A DNA stretch of 64,000 bases from Hyphomicrobiales bacterium (GCA_900469965.1 UBZP01000025.1:1-64000); one strand, 5' to 3'; positions 54,148-63,926 are shown, counted from the stretch's first letter. The notes: generated from the letters alone by a model not told the origin. Translations and numbers: made by a program.

Positions 54148-56679
54148 TCAGGCGGCCTCGTAGCGGTCGCTGGCCTCGGAAGCCGATGCCTCCAGCCGGA
54201 ACTGCTGGACGAGCATGGTCAGCGTGTCGGCCTCGCTGGCGAGCTGGCGGCAGGCGACGGTCGTCGTCTCCACCATGGCGGCGTTCTGCTGGGTCATCTG
54301 GTCCATCTGGTTGACCGAGCCGTTGACCTCGTTCAGCGCGGTCGCCTGGTCGCGGCTGGCGGTTGCCATCATCTCGACATGGTGGCTGACGGTGACGATC
54401 TGCTCGCTGATCGAAGCCAGCACCGCCCCGGTCTCCTGAACCAGGCGGGCGCCGTTGCTGACTTCCTGCGTCGACTTGTTGATCAGCCCCTTGATCTCGC
54501 GGGCGGCATCGGCGGAGCGCTGGGCGAGCTCGCGCACTTCCTGGGCGACGACGGCGAAGCCCTTGCCCGCCTCGCCGGCGCGTGCGGCCTCGATGCCGGC
54601 GTTCAGTGCGAGCAGGTTCGTCTGGAAGGCGATATCGTCGATCACCTCGATGATCTGCTCGATCTGGCGCGAGGCGGCCTCGATCCGGCCCATGGCGTCG
54701 ATGGCGCTGCCGACCACGGCGGCGGAGCTGTCGGCACTGCGCTTCGTCTCGACCACGACCGCGTTCGCCTCGTTCGCCCGCTCGGCGGAGGACCGGACGG
54801 TCACCGTGATCTCGTCGACGGCCGCGGCGGTCTCCTCCAGCGAGGCGGCCTGGGCTTCGGTCCGCTTGGAGAGCTGGTCGGCGGAGGTCCGCAGTTCAGC
54901 GCCGTTCTGCTGAATGGACAGGGCATTGTGGCGGATCTGCCCGAGCGTATCCTGAAGGCGGACCAGCGAGACGTTGAAGTCCTGGCGCAACTGCTCGAGC
55001 CGGCCGGTAAACGGCGTCTCGATCTGCCGCGACAGATCGCCCTGCGCAAGCCGGCCGAGGCCGGCGGCGAGCGCATCCACGGCGAAATCGATCTGCCGGT
55101 CCAGCTCGCGCTTCTCGGCGTCGTTTCGCGTCCGCTCGGCTTCGGCGACCGTGCGTTGCTCCTCGCTCTCCGCTTCGATGCGGATCTTCGACAGCGCGTT
55201 CGCCTTGAAGACGTCGAGCGCGCGGGCCATGTCGCCGATCTCGTCGCGGCGGGCCCCGCCGTCGATGACGGTGTCGAGCATGCCGTCGGCAAGCCGGCGC
55301 ATCGCTGCGGTGATCTGGCCGATCGGCCCCTTCAGCGTCAGCACCAGGGCACCGCCGGCGAGCACGGCGATCACGATGCCGGCGATGGTCGCAAGGACCG
55401 AGACCTGATTGGCCTGGTCGCGTTCGACGGAGGCATTGGCCTTCTGGTTTTCGGCAAAGGCGGTCAGCTGGTTCCAGATGCTGTCGATGTCGGCGGCGGC
55501 TGCCGCGAATTCCTTGCCGCGCTTCTGGCTGATGTCGACGAGGGCTGCGCTGTCGGCATCCATGCCGTCGATGACGGGCTTGAGCGAGGCGTTGAGCTTG
55601 GTGAAGAACTCCATGTCGTCGGCCGTGGCGGACAGGCCCTCGAGTTGCTGCCGCAGCATCGTGAACTGCTGGGCGAGCTGGGCCTGGCCCTGCTTGTTGG
55701 CGTTTTCCAGGAAGCCAGCGGCGGCGATGCGGATCGAATAGATGGCGTTGACCAGCTCGCGCGTGCTCGAAAGGACCGCGGTCGACTTCACCAGCGCCGC
55801 GTCCAGCTTGGAGAACGTTATCGTGGCGTCGCGCATCTTGGCGCTGGCGGCGGCCTGCAGCTGGATGCTCGTCTGGCGGAAACGGGTGACGAGGCGACCG
55901 ATGGCCGTGGCGTTTTCCTCGCTGACGTCGCCGCTCGAGGCGAGCTTGCCGATTTCCTCGATCGTCTTCTGGAAGGTGTCGATGACGGCCTTCTGATTGT
56001 CGGGAAGGCTCATGCCGATGCCGTTCTTCACCGTCACCAGTTCGTCCTTCTGGTCGGCGGCCAGCTTGACCTTGGCGTCGGGCGTGGGCGCCTTGGAAAA
56101 GGCCGAGCTGAAGGCAGTCAGCTCGTCGCTGGCGCTCTTCAGGCGCTCGGCTTCGCGCAAAAGGGTCTTGGCGGCCTCCTCGTCGGCGCGCACGGAAAGC
56201 TCCATGGTGCTCGCCGCGTCGAGGATCCTCATCTGCTCGCCGAACAGGCCGCGCAGGCCCTTCTGCATCGACTGGCGCAGCGAAATTTCGTTTTCATAGA
56301 GCGTCCAGAGCTGGCCGACGCGCTCGCCGATCCTGGCGCTGCCGTCGACGGCCTGCTGCAGCTGGTTGCGTCCTTCCTCGTCGGTGACCTGGGAGAGCGT
56401 GTCCGCCAGCACATCCTGCTGCGCGGCGATCTTCTCGACGACGGCGCCCCGCGTCTCCTCCGACGTGTTCTGGAGGAAGGCGTTCATCCCCGCATAGACG
56501 TCCTTGAAGCCGCTCAGCGATTGCAGGACGCTGTTGGAGATCTCCATCCTGCCCTGCAGCAGACCCGAGGCATAGAGCCCGGTGAGGCCGACGGCGCTGA
56601 TGCTGACGACAAACGGAAGGATGAACAGAACGACTTTCGTCTGGATCTTGAAGCGGGCAAGGACCCTGTCGATGAACAT
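54148..56679 (-). CDS. methyl-accepting chemotaxis protein with long helical sensor domain
   Basis: An 843-residue chemoreceptor. Membrane helix 1 at about 15-36, then a long, all-helical periplasmic domain (about 37-385) like a helical bimodular (HBM) sensor, helix 2 at about 395-415, HAMP, and the signalling domain with [20 protein letters not shown] at its tip. The last third is close to the neighbouring 611-residue receptor. The ATG at 56679 begins a typical MFIDRVLARFKIQTK leader; the reading to 56826 adds unlikely sequence. Known HBM receptors bind organic acids; the ligand here is not known. Confidence 0.92.
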   Translation of the reverse strand: MFIDRVLARFKIQTKVVLFILPFVVSISAVGLTGLYASGLLQGRMEISNSVLQSLSGFKDVYAGMNAFLQNTSEETRGAVVEKIAAQQDVLADTLSQVTDEEGRNQLQQAVDGSARIGERVGQLWTLYENEISLRQSMQKGLRGLFGEQMRILDAASTMELSVRADEEAAKTLLREAERLKSASDELTAFSSAFSKAPTPDAKVKLAADQKDELVTVKNGIGMSLPDNQKAVIDTFQKTIEEIGKLASSGDVSEENATAIGRLVTRFRQTSIQLQAAASAKMRDATITFSKLDAALVKSTAVLSSTRELVNAIYSIRIAAAGFLENANKQGQAQLAQQFTMLRQQLEGLSATADDMEFFTKLNASLKPVIDGMDADSAALVDISQKRGKEFAAAAADIDSIWNQLTAFAENQKANASVERDQANQVSVLATIAGIVIAVLAGGALVLTLKGPIGQITAAMRRLADGMLDTVIDGGARRDEIGDMARALDVFKANALSKIRIEAESEEQRTVAEAERTRNDAEKRELDRQIDFAVDALAAGLGRLAQGDLSRQIETPFTGRLEQLRQDFNVSLVRLQDTLGQIRHNALSIQQNGAELRTSADQLSKRTEAQAASLEETAAAVDEITVTVRSSAERANEANAVVVETKRSADSSAAVVGSAIDAMGRIEAASRQIEQIIEVIDDIAFQTNLLALNAGIEAARAGEAGKGFAVVAQEVRELAQRSADAAREIKGLINKSTQEVSNGARLVQETGAVLASISEQIVTVSHHVEMMATASRDQATALNEVNGSVNQMDQMTQQNAAMVETTTVACRQLASEADTLTMLVQQFRLEASASEASDRYEAA

Positions 56680-56948
56680 CGGGGCAACACTCCGTGCGGG
56701 CGACCGCCTCCCTGCCCACTTGCCGTGAGTCTCCCAAGGGCCGGTCCGCCGAAACTGCATTGGATGGATACGGATTTTCGCCGTGTGGCCCCGGGCGCAT
56801 TCATTGCATGGCCGCAGCACGATCATTCGTGCACGCGGTCCGGGCCAGATATCCGGTGATCATCAGCGGGAAGCTTTAAAAAACTTCGAACGTTCTCGCC
56901 TATTCCTGACAGTTCATCACTTTTTTGTCACAGGAACGGCGGACGCCC

Positions 56949-57104
56949 TCAGAACAGGCTCGCCAGCGAAGCCGCGATGCCGGCCAGGAGCAGGGCGGCC
57001 ACGGCGCAGTTGGCGGCGATGGCGATCATGCGGCGGCGGCTTTCGTCGGCGGCGGCGGCGATCGCAATGGCGCGGGCGGTGGGGCGGCGGTGAACTGCGG
57101 GCAT
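56949..57104 (-). CDS. possible 51-residue membrane protein
   Basis: A short frame starting ATG at 57104 with CGGAG 8 bases upstream. A basic Ala-rich N-terminus (MPAVHRRPTARAI) is followed by one hydrophobic helix (about 28-48). It sits alone in the gap between the flavoprotein gene and the second chemoreceptor gene. No family recognised. Confidence 0.5.
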   Translation of the reverse strand: MPAVHRRPTARAIAIAAAADESRRRMIAIAANCAVAALLLAGIAASLASLF

Positions 57105-57328
57105 GGCAAGACTCCGGTTACGAGCTACGGGAATCCCGGTTGATCCGGCCAGCCGGCCCACATCATGTTGTTTCACCCGCTCTGCCGTGGGACGAGGCCC
57201 TGTCCACGCGCGGAGAAACGCCGACTTGCAAGCAGGATCGACCCGCACCTCTTAATGAAGGGTAAAGCCTGTCGCGCGTCTTTGCCACCACTACTTTAGC
57301 ATGGCTAACACAAGCTTTCGGGCGCGCT

Positions 57329-58513
57329 TCAGGCCGCCTGGCCGGCCGCATGGCCGGATGCCCAGGCCCATTGGAAGTTGTATCCGCCGAGCCAGCCGGT
57401 GACGTCCACGGCCTCGCCGATGAAATGCAGGCCGGGCACGGATTTCACCGCCATGGTGCGGGAATCGAGCTCGTCGGTATCCACGCCGCCGAGCGTGACC
57501 TCGGCCGTCCGGTAGCCCTCCGAGCCCGCCGGGCGGATCTTCCACCGTCGCATGTGCTCGGCAAGCGCGGCGAAGCGATAGCCGGGGACCGCCGCGACCG
57601 GGCCGTCGATGCCGGTCTGCCGGACGATCAGTTGCGCCAGCTTGCGCGGCATGTGCTCGGCCAGCACCGTCTGCACCGCCTGCCGGCCGTTCGTCGCGCG
57701 CGCGGCCGCAAGCACGGCAACGACATCGAGGTCGGGCTGCAGGTGAAGGGTGATGTCGTCGCCCTCGCGCCAATAGGACGAGATCTGCAGGATCGCCGGG
57801 CCGCTCAGCCCGCGATGGGTGAAGAGCATGGCCTCGCGGAACTCTGCCTTGCCGTGGCCGGCGACGGCTTCCACGGAAACGCCCGGCATGCCCTCGTGCA
57901 GCCCGAGCGCCTGCGGATCGAGCGTCAGCGGCACGAGCGCCGGGCGGGTCTCGACGAGGCGCAGGCCGAACTGTTCGGCGATGCGGTATGCAAACCCGGT
58001 GGCTCCCATCTTCGGGATCGACTTGCCGCCCGTGGCGATCACGAGCGCGGCGGCATCGCAGGGGCCGTTGCTGGTGCCGATGCGGAACCCGCCGCCCGCC
58101 GCCCGATCGATCGCGGTCACCTCGGTCGACAGCCGCAGTTCCACGCCGGCCTCGCGCATCTCCTTCAGCAGCATGGCGATGATGTCCTTCGCCGAATGGT
58201 CGCAGAAGAGCTGGCCGAGCGTCTTTTCGTGCCAGGCGATGCCGTGGCGCTCGACGAGGTCGAGGAAATCGCGAGGCGTGTAGCGCGCCAAGGCCGACTT
58301 GCAGAAATGCGGGTTCTGCGACAGGAAGTTCTTCGGGCCGGCATGAATGTTGGTGAAATTGCAGCGGCCGCCGCCGGAAATGCGGATCTTCTCGCCCGGC
58401 GCCTTCGCATGATCGATCACCAGGACGCGCCGCCCGCGCCTGCCCGCCTCGATCGCGCACATCATGCCGGCAGCACCGGCACCGATGATGACCACGTCTT
58501 TCCTGTCCGCCAC
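57329..58513 (-). CDS. HI0933-family FAD-dependent oxidoreductase
   Basis: A 394-residue flavoprotein of the HI0933/YhiN family, function unestablished. The N-terminal FAD-binding motif is VVIIGAGAAGMMCAIEA. Family hallmarks KIRISGGGRCNFTN, VIATGGKSIPKMGATG, GLSGPAILQISSYW and the closing GEAVDVTGWLGGYNFQWAWA are all present. A GTG at 58513 with GGAAGAAG is chosen, giving the family length; an upstream reading to 58660 adds an unlike segment. It is divergent from the glutamine-synthetase-like gene. It may act on a thiol or an RNA-modification substrate; this is not known. Confidence 0.88.
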   Translation of the reverse strand: MADRKDVVIIGAGAAGMMCAIEAGRRGRRVLVIDHAKAPGEKIRISGGGRCNFTNIHAGPKNFLSQNPHFCKSALARYTPRDFLDLVERHGIAWHEKTLGQLFCDHSAKDIIAMLLKEMREAGVELRLSTEVTAIDRAAGGGFRIGTSNGPCDAAALVIATGGKSIPKMGATGFAYRIAEQFGLRLVETRPALVPLTLDPQALGLHEGMPGVSVEAVAGHGKAEFREAMLFTHRGLSGPAILQISSYWREGDDITLHLQPDLDVVAVLAAARATNGRQAVQTVLAEHMPRKLAQLIVRQTGIDGPVAAVPGYRFAALAEHMRRWKIRPAGSEGYRTAEVTLGGVDTDELDSRTMAVKSVPGLHFIGEAVDVTGWLGGYNFQWAWASGHAAGQAA

Positions 58514-58672
58514 GCCGCTTCTTCCCCGTTTCGCCCTCCCATCCCGTCCCTTGGCGCCAATGTCAACCGGTCTCGTCCCGCCCGGACAGCTTGCCGCATT
58601 CGCCGCTGCGCCCCCTAGCAAAGGGCTAAACTCCGGATATGATGGCGCATCCGAAACCACCCATGGTGTGTC

Positions 58673-60109
58673 ATGCCCTCAAAAAAGACCGTTGCCTCGA
58701 CCGTTCAGAAAGCCAGCAAATCCTCGGCAATCCCCCCCGCCCTTTCCGCCCTGCGCGGCGTCGGCAACTGGAAGGAAGCGCGTGATTGGCTGAAGATCCG
58801 GGGCATCGAGGACATCGAGTGCATCACACCTGACCTGGCCGGGGTGCCGCGCGGCAAGATGATGCCGTCGTCGAAATTCACCTCCAACACCTCCCTCGCC
58901 CTGCCCTCGGCGCTGTACCGGCACACGATCTCCGGCGAATATCCGGAGGAGACCGGCAACTTCCGCTACGAACCGCGCGACAGCGACCTGAAGCTTCTGC
59001 CCGACCTTTCAACGCTGTCGATCGTGCCCTGGGAAACCGATCCGACCGCACAGGTCATCTGCGACATCGTCGGCTCCAACGGCGAGGACGTCGCCTATAC
59101 GCCGCGCAACGTGCTGAAGAACGTTCTGCGGCTCTACAAGGAGCGCGGCTGGCGGCCAGTGGTGGCGCCGGAGATCGAGTTCTACCTGGTGGCGCTCAAC
59201 GACGACCCGGACTATCCGCTGCATCCGCCGAAGGGCCGCTCGGGACGCTCCATCCTCGGCGGTCAGGGCTATTCGATCGCCGGCATCAACGAGTTCGACG
59301 AGCTGATCGACGACATCTACCATTTCTCGGAGAAGCAGGGCCTGGAGATCGACACCCTCATCCACGAGGAGGGGCCGGCCCAGCTCGAGATCAACCTGCG
59401 CCACGGCGATCCGATCGAACTCGCCGACCAGGTGTTCATGTTCAAGCGGACGATCCGCGAGGCGGCGCTCAAGCACGGCATCTATGCCACCTTCATGGCC
59501 AAGCCGATGCAGGGCCAGCCGGGTTCGGCCATGCACATCCACCAGTCCGTCGTCGACATCAAGACCGGCCAGAACGTCTTCTCCAACCCGGACGGCTCGC
59601 CCTCGAAGGAGTTCTTCCACTTCATCGGCGGCATGCAGCGCTATGTTCCGAAGACGCTGGTGATGATGGCGCCCTACGTGAACTCCTACCGCCGCCTCAC
59701 CCCCGACATGTCGGCGCCGGTGAACGTCGCCTGGGGCTACGACAACCGGACGACGGCGTTCCGCATCCCCGTTTCGGATCCGGGTGCGCGACGGGTGGAG
59801 AACCGCCTCCCCGGCTCGGACGCGAACCCCTATCTGGCGCTCGCGGCCTCGCTCGCCTGCGGCCTGCTCGGCATCATGAACGCGGTCGAGCCGACGCCGC
59901 CGACGGACGACACCGCCAACGAGGGATCGATCGACCTGCCGCGCGGCCTGCTGGAAGCCGTCTCGCTGCTGGAATCCGACCCGGCGCTGACCGACGCGCT
60001 GAGCCCGGACTTCATCGGCCTCTATGCCGGCGTCAAGCGCGGCGAGTTCGAAACCTTCATGCAGGTGATCAGCCCCTGGGAGCGCGAGTTCCTGCTGCTC
60101 AACGTCTAG
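58673..60109 (+). CDS. puuA: glutamine-synthetase-family ligase, probably gamma-glutamylputrescine synthetase
   Basis: A 478-residue ATP-dependent ligase of the GlnA type III / PuuA group. Metal and substrate motifs are APEIEFYL, GPAQLEINL, GSAMHIHQS and NRTTAFRIP; the adenylylation tyrosine segment of true GlnA is missing. It is followed after 98 bases by a PuuB-like oxidase, and a putrescine importer is 13 kb away. This makes gamma-glutamylation of putrescine or a related amine the likely job. A longer Lys/Ser-rich N-terminal extension of about 25 residues is present. The ribosome site is poor. Confidence 0.85.
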   Translation: MPSKKTVASTVQKASKSSAIPPALSALRGVGNWKEARDWLKIRGIEDIECITPDLAGVPRGKMMPSSKFTSNTSLALPSALYRHTISGEYPEETGNFRYEPRDSDLKLLPDLSTLSIVPWETDPTAQVICDIVGSNGEDVAYTPRNVLKNVLRLYKERGWRPVVAPEIEFYLVALNDDPDYPLHPPKGRSGRSILGGQGYSIAGINEFDELIDDIYHFSEKQGLEIDTLIHEEGPAQLEINLRHGDPIELADQVFMFKRTIREAALKHGIYATFMAKPMQGQPGSAMHIHQSVVDIKTGQNVFSNPDGSPSKEFFHFIGGMQRYVPKTLVMMAPYVNSYRRLTPDMSAPVNVAWGYDNRTTAFRIPVSDPGARRVENRLPGSDANPYLALAASLACGLLGIMNAVEPTPPTDDTANEGSIDLPRGLLEAVSLLESDPALTDALSPDFIGLYAGVKRGEFETFMQVISPWEREFLLLNV

Positions 60110-60118
60110 GGCCGGTTA

Positions 60119-60174
60119 CCCGGCAGACCCCGGGCGGCCCGCTCCATCGCGGACGGGCCCTGGGGGTCGCCGGG
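60119..60174 (+). other. long intercistronic hairpin between puuA and puuB
   Basis: CCCGGC (60119-60124) and GACCCC pair with GGGGGTC and GCCGGG (60169-60174) in an imperfect stem of about 17 pairs over 56 bases. It starts 9 bases after the puuA stop. There is no T-run, so partial termination or mRNA processing is more likely than full termination. Confidence 0.5.
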
Positions 60175-60207
60175 CCGGCTCGCGAACCCCCATCCGGAAG
60201 CATCCCC

Positions 60208-61494
60208 ATGTCCTGGCAAAGCCCCATCTCACCCGGCATCTCCTGGTACGAAGCGACTGTCGGCGAGCGTCCCGAATACCCGCCGATGGGCGGCTCGTGC
60301 GAGACCGATGTCGCCATCGTCGGCGGCGGCTTCACCGGCCTGCAGGCCGCCTATCACCTGGCGTCGAAGGGGGTGCGCGTCGTGCTGATCGACGCCCACC
60401 GCTTCGGCGACGGCGCCTCGGGCAGGAACGGCGGCCAGCTCGGCACCGGCCAGCGCGCCTGGCCGGAGGAACTGGAGGAGGAGATCGGCTACGAGCGCTC
60501 GAAGGGCCTGTTCGACCTTGCCGAGCACGCCAAGCAGCACGTGCTCGACTTCGCCGCGGCGCGCGGCCTCGACATCGAATATGTGCCGGGCCAGATGAAC
60601 GTGTCGCACAAGAAGGGGCTGGAGAAGGACTATCGCGCCAACCCGGAGATCGCCGCCAGCCGCTACGGCTACACGCATTCGACCTTCATGGACCGGGCGG
60701 AGACGCAGGAACGGCTCGGCTCGCGCTTCTACCTGTTCGGCGTGCGGGATACCGGCACCGGCCACATCCATCCGATGAAGCTGCTGGTCGGGCTCGCAAG
60801 GGCCGCGGCGGAAGCCGGCGCGGTGCTGCACGAGAAGACGGCGGCGACCAGGATCGAGCGCATCGGCGGCAAGGCGGTGATCACGACGGCAAGAGGCACC
60901 ATCTCCGCCGACCGGGCGCTGATCGCCTGCAACGCCTATATCGGCAACCTCGAACCGAAGACGGCGGCGCATGTGATGCCGATCCGCTCCTTCATCGGCG
61001 CCACGCCCGTGCTCGAGAAATTCCCGAAGGTGCTTCCCGGCGGCGAAGCGGTCGCCGATTCCCGCTTCGTCGTGCGCTATTTCCGCAAGAGCCGCGACGG
61101 GCGGCTTTTGTTCGGCGGGCGCGAGGCCTATACGGCCGACAACCCGCGCGACATGACGCAGCACATCCGCCGCCAGATCACGGAGATCTATCCCGAACTC
61201 GCCGATATCGAGATCACGCATGCCTGGGGCGGCTCGGTCGGAATCACCATGCCGCGGCAGCCCTATGTGCGCGAGGTCATGCCGGGAATCACCTCGATCG
61301 GCGGCTATTCCGGCCACGGCGTGATGCTGTCCAACTACTGCGGCAAGCTCTTTGCGGAGGAGGTGACGGGCGGCAGTGCGGAGCTCGACATGCTCAAGTC
61401 GCTGAAGATCAACGCCTTTCCCGGCGGACTTTCGCTGCGCGCGCCGCTGCTGTTCCTCGCGATGACGTGGTACGCCTTCCGCGACAAGTTGTGA
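60208..61494 (+). CDS. puuB: FAD-dependent oxidoreductase, probably gamma-glutamylputrescine oxidase
   Basis: A 428-residue DAO-family flavoprotein. The FAD motif is DVAIVGGGFTGLQAAYHL near residue 33, and FGDGASGRNGGQLGTGQR follows, which is characteristic of the PuuB/OrdL group. The C-terminus has the second FAD contact GGYSGHGVMLSNYCGKL. It probably oxidises the gamma-glutamyl amine formed by the preceding ligase to an aldehyde and ammonia or peroxide. The ATG has no strong ribosome site, so translation may depend on the upstream hairpin region. Confidence 0.87.
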   Translation: MSWQSPISPGISWYEATVGERPEYPPMGGSCETDVAIVGGGFTGLQAAYHLASKGVRVVLIDAHRFGDGASGRNGGQLGTGQRAWPEELEEEIGYERSKGLFDLAEHAKQHVLDFAAARGLDIEYVPGQMNVSHKKGLEKDYRANPEIAASRYGYTHSTFMDRAETQERLGSRFYLFGVRDTGTGHIHPMKLLVGLARAAAEAGAVLHEKTAATRIERIGGKAVITTARGTISADRALIACNAYIGNLEPKTAAHVMPIRSFIGATPVLEKFPKVLPGGEAVADSRFVVRYFRKSRDGRLLFGGREAYTADNPRDMTQHIRRQITEIYPELADIEITHAWGGSVGITMPRQPYVREVMPGITSIGGYSGHGVMLSNYCGKLFAEEVTGGSAELDMLKSLKINAFPGGLSLRAPLLFLAMTWYAFRDKL

Positions 61495-61586
61495 TACATC
61501 CGAGGCGATTTTGTTGCGCCGCACGCTGGCCTTTTTAAATCGATTAGATTATAACGCCGACAACGCGAACCAGATCGAGAATTGCA

Positions 61587-63059
61587 ATGAGCAGTCAAAT
61601 CATCCCCGTAGAGCCGTTTGACTACGTCGTCTTCGGCGGCACCGGTGACCTCGCCGAACGCAAGCTCCTGCCGGCGCTCTACCACCGGCAGATTGCCGGA
61701 CAATTCACCGACCCCACGCGCATCATCGGCGCCTCGCGTGCGCCCATGACGCACGAAGCCTATCGCGAGTTCGCCACCAAGGCGCTGAAAGAATTCCTGA
61801 AACCGGGCGAGTTTGACACCGAGCAGGTCCGGATCTTCACCGACCGCCTGTACTACATCTCCGTCGACGCCAAGTCCGAGCAGGGCTGGGACGACCTGAA
61901 GAAGATCCTCGACGAGGGCAAGGAGCGCGTCCGCGCCTTCTACCTCGCCGTGGCGCCGGCGATCTTCGGCGAAATCGCCGAGAAGATCCGCGACCACAAG
62001 CTGATCACCAAGCAGACCCGCATCGTCGTCGAGAAGCCGATCGGCCGCGACCTCGCATCCGCCACCGAGCTGAACGACACGATCGGCCGGGTGTTCCGCG
62101 AAGACCAGATCTACCGGATCGACCACTATCTCGGCAAGGAAACGGTGCAGAACCTGATGGCGCTGCGCTTCGCCAATGCGCTCTACGAGCCGCTGTGGAA
62201 CTCGGCGCATATCGACCACGTGCAGATCACGGTGGCCGAATCCGTCGGGCTGGAAAGCCGCGCGGGCTACTACGACAAGGCGGGCGCGCTGCGCGACATG
62301 GTGCAGAACCACATCCTGCAGCTTCTCTGCCTCGTGGCGATGGAAGTGCCCTCGTCGATGGACGCCGAAGCGGTCCGCGACGAGAAGCTCAAGGTGCTGC
62401 GCGCGCTGAAGCCGATCGACGAATACAATGTCGAGCGGCTGACCGTCCGCGGCCAGTACCGCGCCGGCGCCTCGGCCGGCGGGCCGGTCAAGGGCTATCT
62501 GGAGGAACTCGAGGGCGGGGTCTCCAACACCGAAACCTTCGTCGCCATCAAGGCCGAGATCGGCAACTGGCGCTGGGCCGGCGTTCCCTTCTACATCCGC
62601 ACCGGCAAGCGCATGGCAAGCCGCGTCTCGGAGATCGTCATCACCTTCAAGCCGATCCCGCATTCGATCTTCGAACCGGCCGCCGGCCGCATCGAGGCCA
62701 ACCAGCTGATCATCCGGCTGCAGCCGGACGAGGGCGTCAAGCAGTGGCTGATGATCAAGGATCCGGGTCCGGGCGGCATGCGGCTGCGCAACGTCTCGCT
62801 CGACATGACCTTCGCCCAGGCCTTCGATGCCCGCAATGCGGATGCCTACGAGCGCCTGCTGCTGGACGTCATCCGTTCGAACCAGACGCTGTTCATGCGC
62901 CGCGACGAAGTCGAGGCCGCCTGGCACTGGGTCGATCCGATCCTCAAGGCCTGGGACGCCACCGGCCAGCAGACGCAGGGCTATACCGCCGGCACCTGGG
63001 GGCCCAGCCAGGCGATCGCGCTGATCGAGCGCGACGGCCGCACCTGGCACGAGAGCTGA
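61587..63059 (+). CDS. zwf: glucose-6-phosphate 1-dehydrogenase
   Basis: Oxidises glucose 6-phosphate to 6-phosphogluconolactone with NADP, entry of the Entner-Doudoroff pathway. It has 490 residues. The coenzyme motif is VVFGGTGDLAERKLLP near residue 12; the active site RIDHYLGKE with catalytic lysine is near 178, and the late GPSQAIALIERDGRTWH is conserved. Upstream, an AT-rich stretch (61535-61560) is a likely promoter position. pgl follows by 10 bases and edd by another 158. Confidence 0.96.
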   Translation: MSSQIIPVEPFDYVVFGGTGDLAERKLLPALYHRQIAGQFTDPTRIIGASRAPMTHEAYREFATKALKEFLKPGEFDTEQVRIFTDRLYYISVDAKSEQGWDDLKKILDEGKERVRAFYLAVAPAIFGEIAEKIRDHKLITKQTRIVVEKPIGRDLASATELNDTIGRVFREDQIYRIDHYLGKETVQNLMALRFANALYEPLWNSAHIDHVQITVAESVGLESRAGYYDKAGALRDMVQNHILQLLCLVAMEVPSSMDAEAVRDEKLKVLRALKPIDEYNVERLTVRGQYRAGASAGGPVKGYLEELEGGVSNTETFVAIKAEIGNWRWAGVPFYIRTGKRMASRVSEIVITFKPIPHSIFEPAAGRIEANQLIIRLQPDEGVKQWLMIKDPGPGGMRLRNVSLDMTFAQAFDARNADAYERLLLDVIRSNQTLFMRRDEVEAAWHWVDPILKAWDATGQQTQGYTAGTWGPSQAIALIERDGRTWHES

Positions 63060-63069
63060 GGGGCTGGCG

Positions 63070-63768
63070 ATGGCAAACAGACTGCACGAATTCAAGGACA
63101 CCGCCGCCCTCGCCGAAGGGCTCGCCGACACCGTCGCTGCGGCCCTGAAGGCCGCGATCGCCGAACGCGGGGCGGCGACGATCGCCGTCTCCGGCGGCTC
63201 GACGCCCAAGCAGTTCTTCAAGGCGCTGTCTGCACGCGCGCTGGACTGGCCGAAGGTGACGGTCACGCTCGTCGACGAGCGCTTCGTCCCGGCCGACAAC
63301 GCGCGCTCGAACCATCTGCTCGTGGCCGAGAACCTGCTGCAGGGCAACGCGGCGAGCGCCCGCTTCCTGCCGCTTTATCGCCAGGCCGCCACGATCGAGG
63401 AAGCCGCGCGTCTTGCGAGCGGCGACATTGCCGCCGTCGCGGCGCCGTTCGACGTGGTCATCCTCGGCATGGGCAATGACGGCCACACGGCCTCGTTCTT
63501 CCCGGGCGGCGACCGGCTGGCGGAAGCGCTGTCGCTCGACACCCCCCGCGGCGTGATCACGATGGAGGCGGAGGGCGCCGGCGAGCCACGCCTGACGCTG
63601 ACGTTTTCGAGCCTGCAGGATGCCCGGCTCCTCGTTCTGCACATCGAGGGCCAGGCGAAGAAGGACACGCTGGACAAGGCGCTTTCGGCCGGCGCAGAGG
63701 TCGAAATGCCGGTGCGCGCGGTCCTGAACCGCGCGAAGACGTCCGTCGACATCTACTGGGCTCCCTGA
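63070..63768 (+). CDS. pgl: 6-phosphogluconolactonase
   Basis: Hydrolyses 6-phosphogluconolactone to 6-phosphogluconate, 232 residues, DevB/SOL type. Family motifs are AVSGGSTPKQFFKALS, VTLVDERFVP, NHLLVAENLL and VILGMGNDGHTASFFPG. It starts 10 bases after zwf with GGGGCTGG upstream. Its last codons and stop lie inside a hairpin before edd. Confidence 0.95.
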   Translation: MANRLHEFKDTAALAEGLADTVAAALKAAIAERGAATIAVSGGSTPKQFFKALSARALDWPKVTVTLVDERFVPADNARSNHLLVAENLLQGNAASARFLPLYRQAATIEEAARLASGDIAAVAAPFDVVILGMGNDGHTASFFPGGDRLAEALSLDTPRGVITMEAEGAGEPRLTLTFSSLQDARLLVLHIEGQAKKDTLDKALSAGAEVEMPVRAVLNRAKTSVDIYWAP

Positions 63769-63775
63769 GGGAGCC
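63759..63775 (+). other. hairpin with the pgl stop codon in its loop
   Basis: GGCTCCC (63759-63765) pairs perfectly with GGGAGCC (63769-63775), and the three loop bases are the pgl stop TGA. It has no T-run. It could set the amount of transcript passing to edd. Confidence 0.5.
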
Positions 63776-63926
63776 CCACCCGGGCCGGCGGCGCGCCGCT
63801 GAGCCCTCCGCAGAGCATGCCGCTTGCCGGCTGCGGCGCAAGGCCTAACTCACCTTGACGGCTGGTTGCGGGATGCAGCCCGGCGACGCCGAAACATTGC
63901 AATCGAGAGAAATCAGGATCGCTCCC

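Noticed and set aside
54103-56859. A 918-residue plus-strand reading frame opposite the second chemoreceptor
   Set aside because: Composition (Leu/Gly/Asp/His/Arg repeats) mirrors the receptor codons; the minus strand has all receptor motifs.
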